DNA from: Sphingobacterium alimentarium
GTDB taxonomy: Bacteria > Bacteroidota > Bacteroidia > Sphingobacteriales > Sphingobacteriaceae
Direction of reading: 5' to 3'
Length of the DNA stretch: 64,000 nt
Assembly (NCBI RefSeq): GCF_004342685.1
Contig: NZ_SMBZ01000013.1
Location: 1 to 64,000 of the forward strand
Shown here one piece after another: positions 16,732 through 25,799 of the stretch. The position numbers and the translations under genes are program-made. The notes below the pieces were generated by a model. It was not told where the DNA came from. It did not search any database and worked only from the letters and a program-made list of their open reading frames with translations. The stretch's first letter is position 1, and each line of letters starts with the position of its first letter.

Positions 16732-17727
16732 TTATTTATTCATCAGTTTACCGCCAATGTTTCCTACTGTAGATCCTGCACCAGCACCTGCAAGGTTTCC
16801 TGCCTTCATCGCTGTTTGATTTACATTACGAGTAAAGTTTCCTGCACCTCCGGCTTGGATTACCCAACCTGTTACTGTTGGAATTGTGAAGTAGCCAACG
16901 ATACCGATAATCATAAAGATGATGTACACCGTATTGCTCGTATCGGGTATGTAAGTTGGATCGGCAAGCATTGCTATATCCCGTTCTAAAATGAGGGATT
17001 GTATTCTTGCCAACATCGAACTGAACAAATCGGAAACAGGAAGCCACAGGTAAACACTAACATACCTCGTGATCCATTGCGTGAGCGTGGACTGAAATCC
17101 GTCCCAAACGGAAATAGCAAAAGCTATTGGCCCCAGTATCGAAAGGACTATCAGGAAAAATGTTCGTATGGTATCAATAACTAAAGCCGCCGCCTGAAAG
17201 AGTATTTCCAATAAATTGCGAAACCAATCCTTTATTGCTTTCTCTATCTTGTAGGCTTGCCTGTCCATATACATTCCTGCCATTGTACCAACGTCCGATG
17301 GCGACCAGCCCAATTCATCCAGCTTTTTATCAAACTCTTCGTCTGATGCCATATAGGCGGTTTCGGGATTTCTGACCATTGCTTCGTATTCTAATTGGTC
17401 TTTCTGCTGTTGCAGTTTGTTGAGATCAAGCACCTGGTCTTCGAGTATGGCGTGGGTTCCTGTAACCACCGGACTTAATACTGCATTAATGGTTCCCAAC
17501 ACAATGGTTGGGAAGAACATTATGCAAAGCCCCAAAGCGAACGGACGCAACAACGGGAATACATCGATAGGCTCGGCTCGGCTTAAAGCCTGCCAAACCT
17601 TTAATGCTACATAGAACAACGCACCCAATCCAGCCAATCCTTTAGCCACAGCCGCCATATCACCAGCAAGTGGCATCATATCATCGTAAAGTGAACGAAG
17701 GAGTTCGTGAAGATTATCCCATTCCAT
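16732..17727 (-). CDS. traJ: conjugative transposon protein TraJ (VirB6/TrbL-like)
   Basis: This 331-aa polytopic membrane protein has hydrophobic helices around residues 30-55, 70-95, 180-205, 225-245 and 275-300 and a glycine-rich tail (GNLAGAGAGSTVGNIGGKL). It begins MEWDNLHELLRSLYDDMMPLAGDM in the manner of TraJ proteins. It probably forms the inner-membrane channel platform. It starts 2 bp after traI. Confidence 0.92.
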   Translation of the reverse strand: MEWDNLHELLRSLYDDMMPLAGDMAAVAKGLAGLGALFYVALKVWQALSRAEPIDVFPLLRPFALGLCIMFFPTIVLGTINAVLSPVVTGTHAILEDQVLDLNKLQQQKDQLEYEAMVRNPETAYMASDEEFDKKLDELGWSPSDVGTMAGMYMDRQAYKIEKAIKDWFRNLLEILFQAAALVIDTIRTFFLIVLSILGPIAFAISVWDGFQSTLTQWITRYVSVYLWLPVSDLFSSMLARIQSLILERDIAMLADPTYIPDTSNTVYIIFMIIGIVGYFTIPTVTGWVIQAGGAGNFTRNVNQTAMKAGNLAGAGAGSTVGNIGGKLMNK

Positions 17728-17729
17728 TT

Positions 17730-18362
17730 TTACCAGTATTTTTGGTTAGAAGTTCCGTAGAGTTCAAGCACTCTCTGTGCGTCGTTTTTCTTTTTCGCTC
17801 TTAGATAGCTTACAGAAATGTTCTTATTCGTGTAGTAGCGAACAAGGCTGTGGTAATCCTTAACTTCTTTGTACACACGGTCAATTACATCCATACGTTC
17901 TTTATCGTTCAGGGAAAGACTTGACGAGGTTATAATCTGCTTCAATTCTTTCAGCAGTTCGGTACTTTCATTGAGCAGTGCCGAATAACCGTTGCCGATT
18001 GCAACCAATTCCTGTGGTGTAAAATTGGGGTCGTTCATCATTTTTCCAAAGTTCTGAACATATATTTCGGACACATCGCCTACCAACAATACGGTTTGCT
18101 GTACTTTACGGGCATCTTTCACAAGGTTGTTGATAGCTTTCAGCTTATCGTAATATTCCTTGCCCTGGTCGTACACTTTCTTCACTTCGTTGAAGTTCTT
18201 TACCACATTGCTCACGGTGGAAGAAGTCTGTATGATTTCGTTCGCACTGTTGATAATTCCTGATGCCAGATTTGCAGGGTCAGTTACTACAAATTGGGCT
18301 TTAGCTGACGGTGCTACGGCGAGCATTAATGCCGTACACACTGTAAAAAAGATTTTTTTCAT
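17730..18362 (-). CDS. traI: conjugal transfer protein TraI (DUF4141)
   Basis: This 210-aa exported protein has the signal peptide MKKIFFTVCTALMLAVAPSA, then a long helical body with heptad-like periodicity (NSANEIIQTSSTVSNVVKNF, KVYDQGKEYYDKLKAINNLV). DUF4141 proteins are periplasmic and VirB5-like in position. The gene lies between traG and traJ as in CTnDOT. Confidence 0.92.
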   Translation of the reverse strand: MKKIFFTVCTALMLAVAPSAKAQFVVTDPANLASGIINSANEIIQTSSTVSNVVKNFNEVKKVYDQGKEYYDKLKAINNLVKDARKVQQTVLLVGDVSEIYVQNFGKMMNDPNFTPQELVAIGNGYSALLNESTELLKELKQIITSSSLSLNDKERMDVIDRVYKEVKDYHSLVRYYTNKNISVSYLRAKKKNDAQRVLELYGTSNQKYW

Positions 18363-18390
18363 TGCTTCTAAATTTTAAAATGTTAATTGA

Positions 18391-20895
18391 TTATTGATTT
18401 ATTTTGTCACGCCTTTGCATTGCGATATGCTTGATGGCGAGTTCTACATTGCCGTCCAGTTCAGCAGCAAGCTGCATCACTTCCATTTTTTCGGTTTCTT
18501 CGGTGGTGTAAGCAAGGTATTCCTCCAAACTAACTTCGGTGGCATAGACTGCCGAGTGCGTACCACCTAAGCCTATCCAAACCTCTTTGTAAAGTCGGCT
18601 TGCATCGTTGTTCATATTGATAGAAAGTACCTGCCCTTTTTCCTTATCTGTAAGCCCCAACATCGCCTGTATATCATCGAACTTGTTCATATACTTGCGT
18701 TGATCTAAGAGGATTTTACAGTCAGAGTTATTGATGATACTTTCTTTGACGATGGGCGATTGGATAATATCATCGACCTCTTGCGTTACGACAATCGCTT
18801 CTCCGAAGAATTTGCGAACAGTCTTAAAGAGGTACTTGATGTATTCTGCCATTCCTTCTTTGGCAATCGCTTTCCAAGCCTCTTCAATTAAGATGAGTTT
18901 GCGAATACCTTTCAGCCTACGCATCTTGTTAATGAAGACTTCCATAATGATAATGGTAACTATGGGAAAGAGGATTTTGTGGTCTTTAATCGCATCAATT
19001 TCAAATACGATAAAACGCTTACTCAACAAGTCTAACTGCTTATCAGAGTTTAACAGATAATCATACTCACCACCTTTGTAGTAGGGTTCGAGTACGTTCA
19101 GGAAATTGGCAATGTCAAAGTCTTTCTCCCTTACCTGTTTTTCTTCGAGTACCTTTCGGTAATCGCCTTTTACATACTCATAGAAGCCGTTGAATGATGG
19201 GTAAACATCTTCTTGTTTGATGCGTTCGATATAGCCTGATACAGCATTTGATAATGCTACTTCTTCTGAGCGAGTTGGTGGTTCATCATCACGTTTCCAA
19301 AGCGTCAATATCAAAGTCTTGACACTTTCACGCTTCTCAATATCGAACACGCCATCATCGGTATAGAAAGGATTAAAAGCAATCGGATTATCTTCGGTAT
19401 AGGTGAAGTAAACACCGTCTTCGCCTTTGGTTTTACCTTTGATGAGTTCGCATAATCCTTGATAAGAATTACCAGTGTCAACAAGCAAAACGTGAGCGCC
19501 TTGTTCGTAATACTGTCGTACCATATGGTTTGTGAAGAAAGATTTACCAGAACCTGATGGACCGAGTATGAACTTATTACGATTGGTAATAATTCCACGT
19601 TTCATCGGCAAATCTGAAATATCCAAATGGATAGGCTTCCCCGTTAATCGGTCAGCCATTTTTATCCCGAATGGCGATGGTGAATTATGGTAATTGGTTT
19701 CTTCTGTAAAAAAGCACAAAGCTGGCTCTATGAACGTGTAAAAGCTTTCCTCACTCGGAAAATCGCCAGCATTGCCCGGCATTCCTGCCCAATACAAAGT
19801 AGCTACGTCTGTAGTGTTATGACGTGGCTTGCATTCCATTAAAGCCAAAGCACTACCGCAATCATTCTTCAACTGTTTCAGTTCAGTAGGGTCTTCCGAC
19901 CACGCCATAATGTTGAAGTGTGCCCTTACGGAAGATAGACCAAACGAATGTGCTTCATTGAGGTACTTTTCTATCCACTCTTTGTTGATTTGGTTGGCAC
20001 GGCTGTAACGAGCCAGTGAGTGCATATTCCTTGCGGACTTCTCAAACTTTTGTAGATTGGCTTCGCTGTTATCCAAAAATAAATATTGGTTGTAAATGTG
20101 GTTGCAGTTTAACAACAAGCCCACAGGTGCGGCGAATGACAAACGGCAATCGCTACGGTCGGTAGATAGCTTTTCAAAACGGGTATCAGCCGATACCGTT
20201 CCGGGTAAATCGTCAGTATCGGATAAAGTGTGCAGGCTCAACCTTTTGTTCCCGATACGGACTTCTTCTGTTCCGAGTGCGATGTCCTGCATCGGTGTTC
20301 CGGCTTCCCTCGAAAGGGTAAGGTACTGTTCCAGCAATCCCTGTTTTTCGTCCGTACCGATAATATCTTCTTCGGTCAGGCGTTTTAGGGTTACAAAACC
20401 GCTATCGTTTACGATACGTTCAAACTGTGCCACCGCTTCCATAAAACGGTGTATCGTTTCCTTGTTCCTGATTTCCTTTGGTATTATTGAACCTTTGCAA
20501 AGTGATGAAAAATTACTTTGCAAACGCATACGCTCTTTGGTTGTCTTGGTTAAAAAGAGATAGCAGTAATGATTTAAAAACGGTCGCTCATTGAAATGGC
20601 GTTGATAAGATTTAGCCAAAAAACTCTGGTCTTCTATTGCCAAATCGGGAGCGTAACTTTCTTTGATGTACCAATCCTGTTTGTGGATGATCGTAAAATC
20701 CGGCAAAGTCTTGATAGCTTTGTGCCAGGCGGAATGAATGGCCTCATATTCCGCAGAGGCTACCGTAAATAGTTCCGGTAAACGCACTTCAAAACAGGCG
20801 GTAATGTCTGCATCTTTGGAAAGAATGCAGTTGTTTTCTACTGCTAGCAAAGGAAACTTGCTTTCCAATGTGGTGGTCTTTGCTACATTTCTCAT
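18391..20895 (-). CDS. traG: conjugation ATPase TraG (VirB4-like)
   Basis: This 834-aa protein is the VirB4-type motor of the type IV secretion system. The Walker A is GPSGSGKSFF (residues about 445-454) and the Walker B is KLILIEEAWKA. The N-terminal third has the CagE/VirB4 domain starting TLESKFPLLAVENNCILSKD. It powers pilus assembly and substrate transfer at the inner membrane. Its ATG overlaps the traF stop by 4 bp, which indicates coupling. Length agrees with the family. Confidence 0.96.
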   Translation of the reverse strand: MRNVAKTTTLESKFPLLAVENNCILSKDADITACFEVRLPELFTVASAEYEAIHSAWHKAIKTLPDFTIIHKQDWYIKESYAPDLAIEDQSFLAKSYQRHFNERPFLNHYCYLFLTKTTKERMRLQSNFSSLCKGSIIPKEIRNKETIHRFMEAVAQFERIVNDSGFVTLKRLTEEDIIGTDEKQGLLEQYLTLSREAGTPMQDIALGTEEVRIGNKRLSLHTLSDTDDLPGTVSADTRFEKLSTDRSDCRLSFAAPVGLLLNCNHIYNQYLFLDNSEANLQKFEKSARNMHSLARYSRANQINKEWIEKYLNEAHSFGLSSVRAHFNIMAWSEDPTELKQLKNDCGSALALMECKPRHNTTDVATLYWAGMPGNAGDFPSEESFYTFIEPALCFFTEETNYHNSPSPFGIKMADRLTGKPIHLDISDLPMKRGIITNRNKFILGPSGSGKSFFTNHMVRQYYEQGAHVLLVDTGNSYQGLCELIKGKTKGEDGVYFTYTEDNPIAFNPFYTDDGVFDIEKRESVKTLILTLWKRDDEPPTRSEEVALSNAVSGYIERIKQEDVYPSFNGFYEYVKGDYRKVLEEKQVREKDFDIANFLNVLEPYYKGGEYDYLLNSDKQLDLLSKRFIVFEIDAIKDHKILFPIVTIIIMEVFINKMRRLKGIRKLILIEEAWKAIAKEGMAEYIKYLFKTVRKFFGEAIVVTQEVDDIIQSPIVKESIINNSDCKILLDQRKYMNKFDDIQAMLGLTDKEKGQVLSINMNNDASRLYKEVWIGLGGTHSAVYATEVSLEEYLAYTTEETEKMEVMQLAAELDGNVELAIKHIAMQRRDKINQ

Positions 20896-21224
20896 ACGGC
20901 ATTCTGTTTAGAAGTGAATTTTAAATAGCGGTGTACAGGCTTGCGACAGATGATGTAACGGGGATGCCGTTTATTGGCGGTTATCTTCATCAATCCGTGT
21001 TCGCCATATTTCCTATTCAGTGAAAAGGTTTGCCATACAATGAGCGAAGCTCCGCCTGCTCCGAGGAACAGGCAGATGTAAGAGTTTACGCCTGCCATAT
21101 ACAGTATCATCACGAGGATAAGCGTACCGAGCAGCCCACCTGCGAAAATGAATAGGTATTGTGCTTTCAACCCTTTAAATTCTACCGTCCTGCCAATGCC
21201 TTTGTTTATGTTGTAACTGTTCAT
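20892..21224 (-). CDS. traF: conjugal transfer protein TraF (DUF4133, VirB3-like)
   Basis: The ATG at 21224 gives the usual start MNSYNINKGIGR; an upstream frame to 21287 would overlap traE. The 110-aa protein has two adjacent membrane helices at about 25-65 (YLFIFAGGLLGTLILVMILY, YICLFLGAGGASLIVW) and a basic tail (HPRYIICRKPVHRYLKF). This is the DUF4133/VirB3-like architecture. It lies 11 bp after traE and overlaps traG. Confidence 0.93.
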   Translation of the reverse strand: MNSYNINKGIGRTVEFKGLKAQYLFIFAGGLLGTLILVMILYMAGVNSYICLFLGAGGASLIVWQTFSLNRKYGEHGLMKITANKRHPRYIICRKPVHRYLKFTSKQNAV

Positions 21225-21235
21225 AAAGCAAAGGA

Positions 21236-21541
21236 TTAAAGGAAGAATGAACGCAGGATGGTAGCCGCCACGATTAAGAAGATACACGCACCGAACCAGC
21301 TCGCCGCAGTTTTCGATGTGTCGGGGTCGCCCGAACTGAATTTGTTGTACACCTTAACGCCTCCTATGAGCCCAACCACCGCACCGATGGCGTAGATTAA
21401 TTGGGTTGCGGGGTCGAAATAGCTTGTTACCATTTGGGTAGCTTCGTTGATACCGGCCGAACCGTTTCCCTGTGCGAACGCATAAATTCCTGACAGCATA
21501 GCTACGGCTGCCAGCAAAACTTTTTTTCTCTGTTTTTCCAT
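21236..21541 (-). CDS. traE: conjugal transfer protein TraE (DUF4134, VirB2-like)
   Basis: This 101-aa protein has a signal peptide (VLLAAVAMLSGIYAFAQ) followed by two hydrophobic helices (about 45-64 and 80-98). This is the layout of VirB2-type pilin subunits and of DUF4134. It is the first gene of the long minus-strand tra operon. Upstream lie a GC-rich hairpin (21573-21587) and a four-unit phased operator array (21627-21666). Confidence 0.92.
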   Translation of the reverse strand: MEKQRKKVLLAAVAMLSGIYAFAQGNGSAGINEATQMVTSYFDPATQLIYAIGAVVGLIGGVKVYNKFSSGDPDTSKTAASWFGACIFLIVAATILRSFFL

Positions 21542-21572
21542 AATTGAAACACATTAATTTGTTACTGTTTAT

Positions 21573-21587
21573 CCCGCACCTTGCGGG
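21573..21587 (-). promoter_or_regulatory. hairpin in traE leader
   Basis: A 6-bp GC-rich stem (CCCGCA / TGCGGG) with a 3-base loop lies 32 bp before the traE start and would be in the 5' leader. It has no T tract, so it is more likely a regulatory or stabilising structure than a terminator. Confidence 0.4.
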
Positions 21588-21626
21588 CTTTCAAGACAAA
21601 GATGTTTCAGAAATGAAGGCGTTATA

Positions 21627-21666
21627 ACAAAGTGGCAGTCAGTGGAATTGTTTGGCGGTGAGTGGC
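21627..21666 (-). promoter_or_regulatory. 10-bp-phased operator array, copy 2 (traE)
   Basis: On the gene strand the units are GCCACTCACC, GCCAAACAAT, TCCACTGACT and GCCACTTTGT, exactly 10 bp apart. The array ends 85 bp before the traE start. Confidence 0.75.
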
Positions 21667-21733
21667 GTTATAGAGATGGAAAAAAGAGGATATATATATT
21701 TATTGGACAATGTTTATTTACTATCTTCGCAAA

Positions 21734-22045
21734 ATGAAATTTATATCTTTAATATTAGCCGTTTATGTATTGCTGTTATCAGCAGTACCGACTTTTATTG
21801 AGGATAAATGTATGCAGGAGCATACAACCGAGCAAGGACAAAACGGACAGGAAGACCAAGATTGCAATAAGGGTTGTTGTTCGCCTTTTTTTAGCTGTAA
21901 TACCTGTACGGGATTTGTTTTAATTACTTTTCATTTTTCGGTTACACATTCAGTAAAAGAACCCCAAAGAAAATTAGGAACAATGCCAACACCGCCTGTT
22001 TCTGATTTTCCCTTTTCCGTTTGGCATCCCCCACAGCTTGTTTAA
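21734..22045 (+). CDS. small Cys-rich exported protein (DUF6660-like)
   Basis: The ATG at 21734 gives a clean signal peptide (MKFISLILAVYVLLLSAVP); a longer frame to 21710 adds eight residues before it. The roughly 103-aa product then has a Gln/Asp/Glu-rich segment and a cysteine cluster (DCNKGCCSPFFSCNTCTG), which suggests periplasmic metal binding. It precedes a TonB receptor and a CDF exporter on the same strand. Such a trio is familiar in Bacteroidota metal-resistance cargo. The metal is not identifiable from the sequence. Confidence 0.7.
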   Translation: MKFISLILAVYVLLLSAVPTFIEDKCMQEHTTEQGQNGQEDQDCNKGCCSPFFSCNTCTGFVLITFHFSVTHSVKEPQRKLGTMPTPPVSDFPFSVWHPPQLV

Positions 22046-22130
22046 TATGTAGTGCCTTCAGCACAGTTTATTACCTGCGGTGCATAGCACCGCTATCATT
22101 CATTTATTCATATTAAGCATCATTTTTACA

Positions 22131-24302
22131 ATGAAAAAAATACTCATTTTGTCATTTTTTATGGCACTAAACCTTTGTGTATATGCACAAAATACGTTCA
22201 AAGCTGTAATTAAAGACAGTGAAAAAAAAGAGCTTTTAATGGGCGTAACCGCACAGGTTACGGGAACTACAATCGCAACAACTTCAGATGAAAACGGACA
22301 AATCATATTAACAGGTATTCCAAACGGTTTGCAGGAAATTCAATTTAGTTATGTTGGTTTTGCCCAACGTACCGACAGCTTTAATTTTCCGTTAAAAGAT
22401 ACAACCCCGATTGAAATCCTACTTTCTGAACAATCGGAAGATTTGGAAGAAATCGTTATTTCATCAACAAGAAGTACAAGAACTATCCAAAATATCCCTA
22501 CAAGAATTGAATTTATCGGAGGTGAAGAATTGGACGAAAAAGGCAATATGAAAGCAGGGGATATTCGTATGCTTTTGAGTGAGAGTACAGGTATTCATGT
22601 ACAAACTACATCGCCCACAAGTGCCAACGCAAGTATTCGTATTCAAGGGCTTGACGGACGATATACGCAAATCTTAAAAGACGGTTTCCCGATTTATTCG
22701 GGTGCTTCAAGTGGGTTAGGTTTGTTGCAAATCCCACCCCTTGACTTAAAGCAGGTGGAAGTTATCAAAGGTTCAACTTCCACGCTGTATGGTGGTGGAG
22801 CAATAGCAGGTCTGGTCAATCTGATTTCCAAAACACCAACGGAAGAAAGGGATTTACGCTTTCATTTAAACGGAACATCAGGCAGAGGTTTAGACATCAA
22901 CGGTTTTTACGGACAGAAGTTTAAGAAAATCGGAACGACAATATTTGCTTCGCATAATCGCAACGGAGCTTACGACCCTGCAAAAATCGGGCTTTCTGCA
23001 ATTCCCCAATTTGAAAGGTATGTACTGAACCCTAAATTATTTGTTTACTTCAATGATAAAACAAAAATGAACTTTGGTATTAACACCACCATTGAAAACC
23101 GTTTGGGTGGCGATATGCTCTACATCAAAGGCAAAGGAGATAACACCCATCAATATTTTGAAGAAAACAAAACACAGCGTTATTCCACTCAATTTGTTTT
23201 TGACCATACTGTAAACGAAAACAGTTTTGTACAATTCAAAAACAGCGTAAGTTATTTTAACCGCAATACGGCTATTCCGAATTACGAATTTGAGGGAACG
23301 CAGACCGCTACTTTTACGGAAGCAAGCTATACGCACAGCAAAGAAAAATCGGAATGGGTAACAGGCGTTAATATTTGGACTGATAATTTTAAAGAAAAAC
23401 AGATTACTGCATTTCCGTTGAGGGATTATACTCATACCACATTCGGGGCTTTCGTTCAAAATTCTTTTAAGGCTACCGATTGGCTTCAATTGGAAGCAGG
23501 TTTAAGGACGGATTATGTGATTGATTATGGAGCTGTTTTTTTGCCAAGAGTATCGGCATTGTTTAAGATTGCAAATGGATTGACTTCACGTGTCGGGGGC
23601 GGATTTGGCTACAAAACACCAACCATTTTTACCGAAGAAAGCGAACGCATACAATATCAAAACGTAATGCCTATTAACGATAAAACCAATAAATTAGAAA
23701 GGAGCTACGGAGCAAATGCAGACATCAACTACCGTACTAATATAGGCGATGATTGGACATTCAGCATAAACCAATTGTTTTTTTATACTTATCTGGATAA
23801 TCCTTTGTTGCTTCAAAATCCATCTGCTAATCTTTATCAGTTCATCAATTCATCGGGCTACATTCATACTAAAGGAACAGAAACCAACGTAAAAATAGGA
23901 TATGATGATTTGAAACTGTTTCTGGGCTACACCTTTACCGATACCCGATTGATTGAAAACGGAACAACTACCGAAAATCCATTAACCCCAAAACACCGTA
24001 TTAACTCTGTACTGATGTATGAAATTGAGGATAAATGGAAGATTGGTTTAGAAGCCTATTATTTCAGTCCGCAAAAGCTCAATGACGGAACAATAGGAAA
24101 CGATTATTGGACCTGTGGCTTTATGGCTGAAAAGATTTGGGAAAGATTTTCTTTATATATCAACTTTGAAAACTTCCTTGATACAAGACAGACACGTTTT
24201 GATAACATTTATACAGGTACTATAACCAACCCTGTTTTTAAAGATATTTATTCACCATTGGACGGATTTGTAATTAACGGAGGAATAAAATTTAAACTTT
24301 AA
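22131..24302 (+). CDS. TonB-dependent receptor with carboxypeptidase-like N-terminal domain
   Basis: The start at 22131 gives the signal peptide MKKILILSFFMALNLCVYAQ; the frame opens earlier, at 22080. The 723-aa protein has a carboxypeptidase-regulatory-like domain (about 20-105), a TonB-box/linker and plug domain (about 118-230, including RIQGLDGRYTQILKDGFPI and VEVIKGSTSTLYGGGAIAG) and a 22-strand-type barrel ending in GGIKFKL. It is shorter than SusC-type receptors and has no SusD partner, so it resembles metal/siderophore receptors. It ends 3 bp before the CDF transporter gene, which points to a joint metal role. Confidence 0.88.
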   Translation: MKKILILSFFMALNLCVYAQNTFKAVIKDSEKKELLMGVTAQVTGTTIATTSDENGQIILTGIPNGLQEIQFSYVGFAQRTDSFNFPLKDTTPIEILLSEQSEDLEEIVISSTRSTRTIQNIPTRIEFIGGEELDEKGNMKAGDIRMLLSESTGIHVQTTSPTSANASIRIQGLDGRYTQILKDGFPIYSGASSGLGLLQIPPLDLKQVEVIKGSTSTLYGGGAIAGLVNLISKTPTEERDLRFHLNGTSGRGLDINGFYGQKFKKIGTTIFASHNRNGAYDPAKIGLSAIPQFERYVLNPKLFVYFNDKTKMNFGINTTIENRLGGDMLYIKGKGDNTHQYFEENKTQRYSTQFVFDHTVNENSFVQFKNSVSYFNRNTAIPNYEFEGTQTATFTEASYTHSKEKSEWVTGVNIWTDNFKEKQITAFPLRDYTHTTFGAFVQNSFKATDWLQLEAGLRTDYVIDYGAVFLPRVSALFKIANGLTSRVGGGFGYKTPTIFTEESERIQYQNVMPINDKTNKLERSYGANADINYRTNIGDDWTFSINQLFFYTYLDNPLLLQNPSANLYQFINSSGYIHTKGTETNVKIGYDDLKLFLGYTFTDTRLIENGTTTENPLTPKHRINSVLMYEIEDKWKIGLEAYYFSPQKLNDGTIGNDYWTCGFMAEKIWERFSLYINFENFLDTRQTRFDNIYTGTITNPVFKDIYSPLDGFVINGGIKFKL

Positions 24303-24305
24303 AAG

Positions 24306-25100
24306 ATGAACAAAACAATATTCAATATTACAAAAATGGATTGCCCAAGTGAGGAGCAGTTAATCCGTATGAAACTGCAAAACTTTGATACGGTAAAATC
24401 ATTAGAGTTTGATATTCCAAACAGAAAGCTGAACGTTTATCACAATGGAAATCCCGACCCGATTTTAACGGCTTTGGGAACACTAAACCTGAATACTACA
24501 TTGATTTCAACTGAAGAAAGCAATGCAATTTTTGAAACAGATACAAATAATAACCAACGGAAACTACTTTGGACTGTACTGATTATTAATTTCGTTTTCT
24601 TTGGATTGGAAATGGTGTTTGGCATTTTTTCCAATTCAATGGGTTTGGTAGCTGATAGTTTGGATATGCTTGCGGACAGTATCGTTTATGCTTTGGCTTT
24701 ATTCGCTGTGGGTGGAACAATAGCAAGGAAAAACAACATCGCCAAATTTGCAGGGTACTTTCAAATCCTATTGGCTGTTATTGGTTTTGTTGAAGTTATC
24801 AGGCGTTTTTTAGGCTTTGAAAAAATGCCCGATTTTCAAACTATGATTATCGTTTCTGTTTTGGCACTAATGGCAAATATATTTTGTCTTTACCTGTTGC
24901 AAAAGAACAAAAGCAAAGAAGCCCACATACAGGCAACTATGATTTTTACATCAAACGATGTTATTATCAATTCGGGTGTTATCGTTGCAGGGCTTTTGGT
25001 TCATTGGCTCAATTCAAGCTATCCCGATTTGATTATCGGAGCAATTGTATTCTTAGTTGTGGCAAGGGGGGCATACAGAATATTGAAGTTGGCGAAATGA
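24306..25100 (+). CDS. cation diffusion facilitator with N-terminal HMA-like domain
   Basis: This 264-aa protein starts with a ferredoxin-like heavy-metal-associated domain (about 1-70) in which the usual CxxC is MDCPSEE. A CDF membrane domain of about five helices follows. The metal-site segment of helix 2 is GLVADSLDMLADS. The second segment is TSNDVIINSG, in which the common HxxxD is altered. CDF proteins export Zn, Co, Cd or related ions by proton antiport. It is directly downstream of the TonB receptor, and the pair sits on the plus strand between traE and traD, against the direction of the transfer genes. Confidence 0.85.
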   Translation: MNKTIFNITKMDCPSEEQLIRMKLQNFDTVKSLEFDIPNRKLNVYHNGNPDPILTALGTLNLNTTLISTEESNAIFETDTNNNQRKLLWTVLIINFVFFGLEMVFGIFSNSMGLVADSLDMLADSIVYALALFAVGGTIARKNNIAKFAGYFQILLAVIGFVEVIRRFLGFEKMPDFQTMIIVSVLALMANIFCLYLLQKNKSKEAHIQATMIFTSNDVIINSGVIVAGLLVHWLNSSYPDLIIGAIVFLVVARGAYRILKLAK

Positions 25101-25113
25101 GTGAGAAAAAATT

Positions 25114-25140
25114 GAGCCTGAAAAACTAAATTTCAGGCTC
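25114..25140. terminator. bidirectional terminator between CDF gene and traD
   Basis: A perfect 10-bp stem (GAGCCTGAAA / TTTCAGGCTC) with a 7-base loop lies between convergent genes, with A-rich and T-rich flanks for both directions. Confidence 0.85.
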
Positions 25141-25160
25141 ATTTAAAATCTTCTATTTTT

Positions 25161-25796
25161 TTACACAAACTCCCCAATGTCAAAATCACTCAAATCACTT
25201 TTCCGCAAAGTGGAAGAACCGGCTTCCGTTTCAGATGAAAGGGTGCTATCCAAAAGCTCGGCTATTTTTCGGGAAGCATCTTCCATAGAATTTTCCAATA
25301 GGTTGAATAACTCAGTCCCCTGTATTTTTTGCACTATCGCTATCGCTGTTTCCTTTTGGGCTGGTTCCAATTCTTCTTTTTGGAGCAACACCCCCACGGA
25401 GCTTAGTTCGTCATAGGTAACCCCTTGGGCAAAACCGTTATCACCACCAGACATTCCGTACCTGTTCCATTCTTCTTCCTCTTCCTCCAAATCAGGCATA
25501 TTTCTGAAAACTTCGTCCAGCTCTTCCTGCGGAATTTGAACACTTACGTTTTCATTTTCGTCGTATTCAATGTCTAAATTAGCAGGGTTTATTTCGTTTT
25601 CCTGAATTTGGCGTTCAGTGGCAGTGTTTGGCACTGAAAGGCGTTCTACAGGTTTGGGCTGTCCCATAATATCGGGTAAGTTCGGGTTGACTTTTTTATG
25701 CGGAGGGTCTTGTTTCGACCTTTTATGAATTACAATTTTATCCTGCAATAGCAGGACAATGACTATGAGTAGGCATATCACAATTACTATTTCCAT
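25161..25796 (-). CDS. traD: conjugal transfer protein TraD
   Basis: This 211-aa protein has an N-terminal membrane anchor (IVIVICLLIVIVLLLQ), a basic/proline linker (about 25-60) and an acidic, mostly helical C-terminal part (LDEVFRNMPDLEEEEEEWNRYG, then LNLLENSMEDASRKIAELL-type helices). It is third in the traA-DUF3408-traD operon, starts 3 bp after the DUF3408 gene and ends at a terminator. It carries a four-unit phased repeat array inside its coding sequence (25604-25643). Confidence 0.8.
   Translation of the reverse strand: MEIVIVICLLIVIVLLLQDKIVIHKRSKQDPPHKKVNPNLPDIMGQPKPVERLSVPNTATERQIQENEINPANLDIEYDENENVSVQIPQEELDEVFRNMPDLEEEEEEWNRYGMSGGDNGFAQGVTYDELSSVGVLLQKEELEPAQKETAIAIVQKIQGTELFNLLENSMEDASRKIAELLDSTLSSETEAGSSTLRKSDLSDFDIGEFV
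25604..25643 (-). promoter_or_regulatory. 10-bp-phased operator array, copy 3 (inside traD)
   Basis: Units CGCCTTTCAG, TGCCAAACAC, TGCCACTGAA and CGCCAAATTC follow one another every 10 bp inside the traD reading frame. A 10-bp period is out of step with codons, so coding constraint does not explain it. TGCCAAACACTGCCACTGAA is the closest match to the consensus of the intergenic copies. Confidence 0.6.
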
Positions 25797-25799
25797 AGC

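Noticed and set aside
20096-20563. 155-aa plus-strand frame opposite traG
   Set aside because: It is antisense to the strongly supported VirB4-type ATPase gene and low-complexity Ser/Arg-rich.
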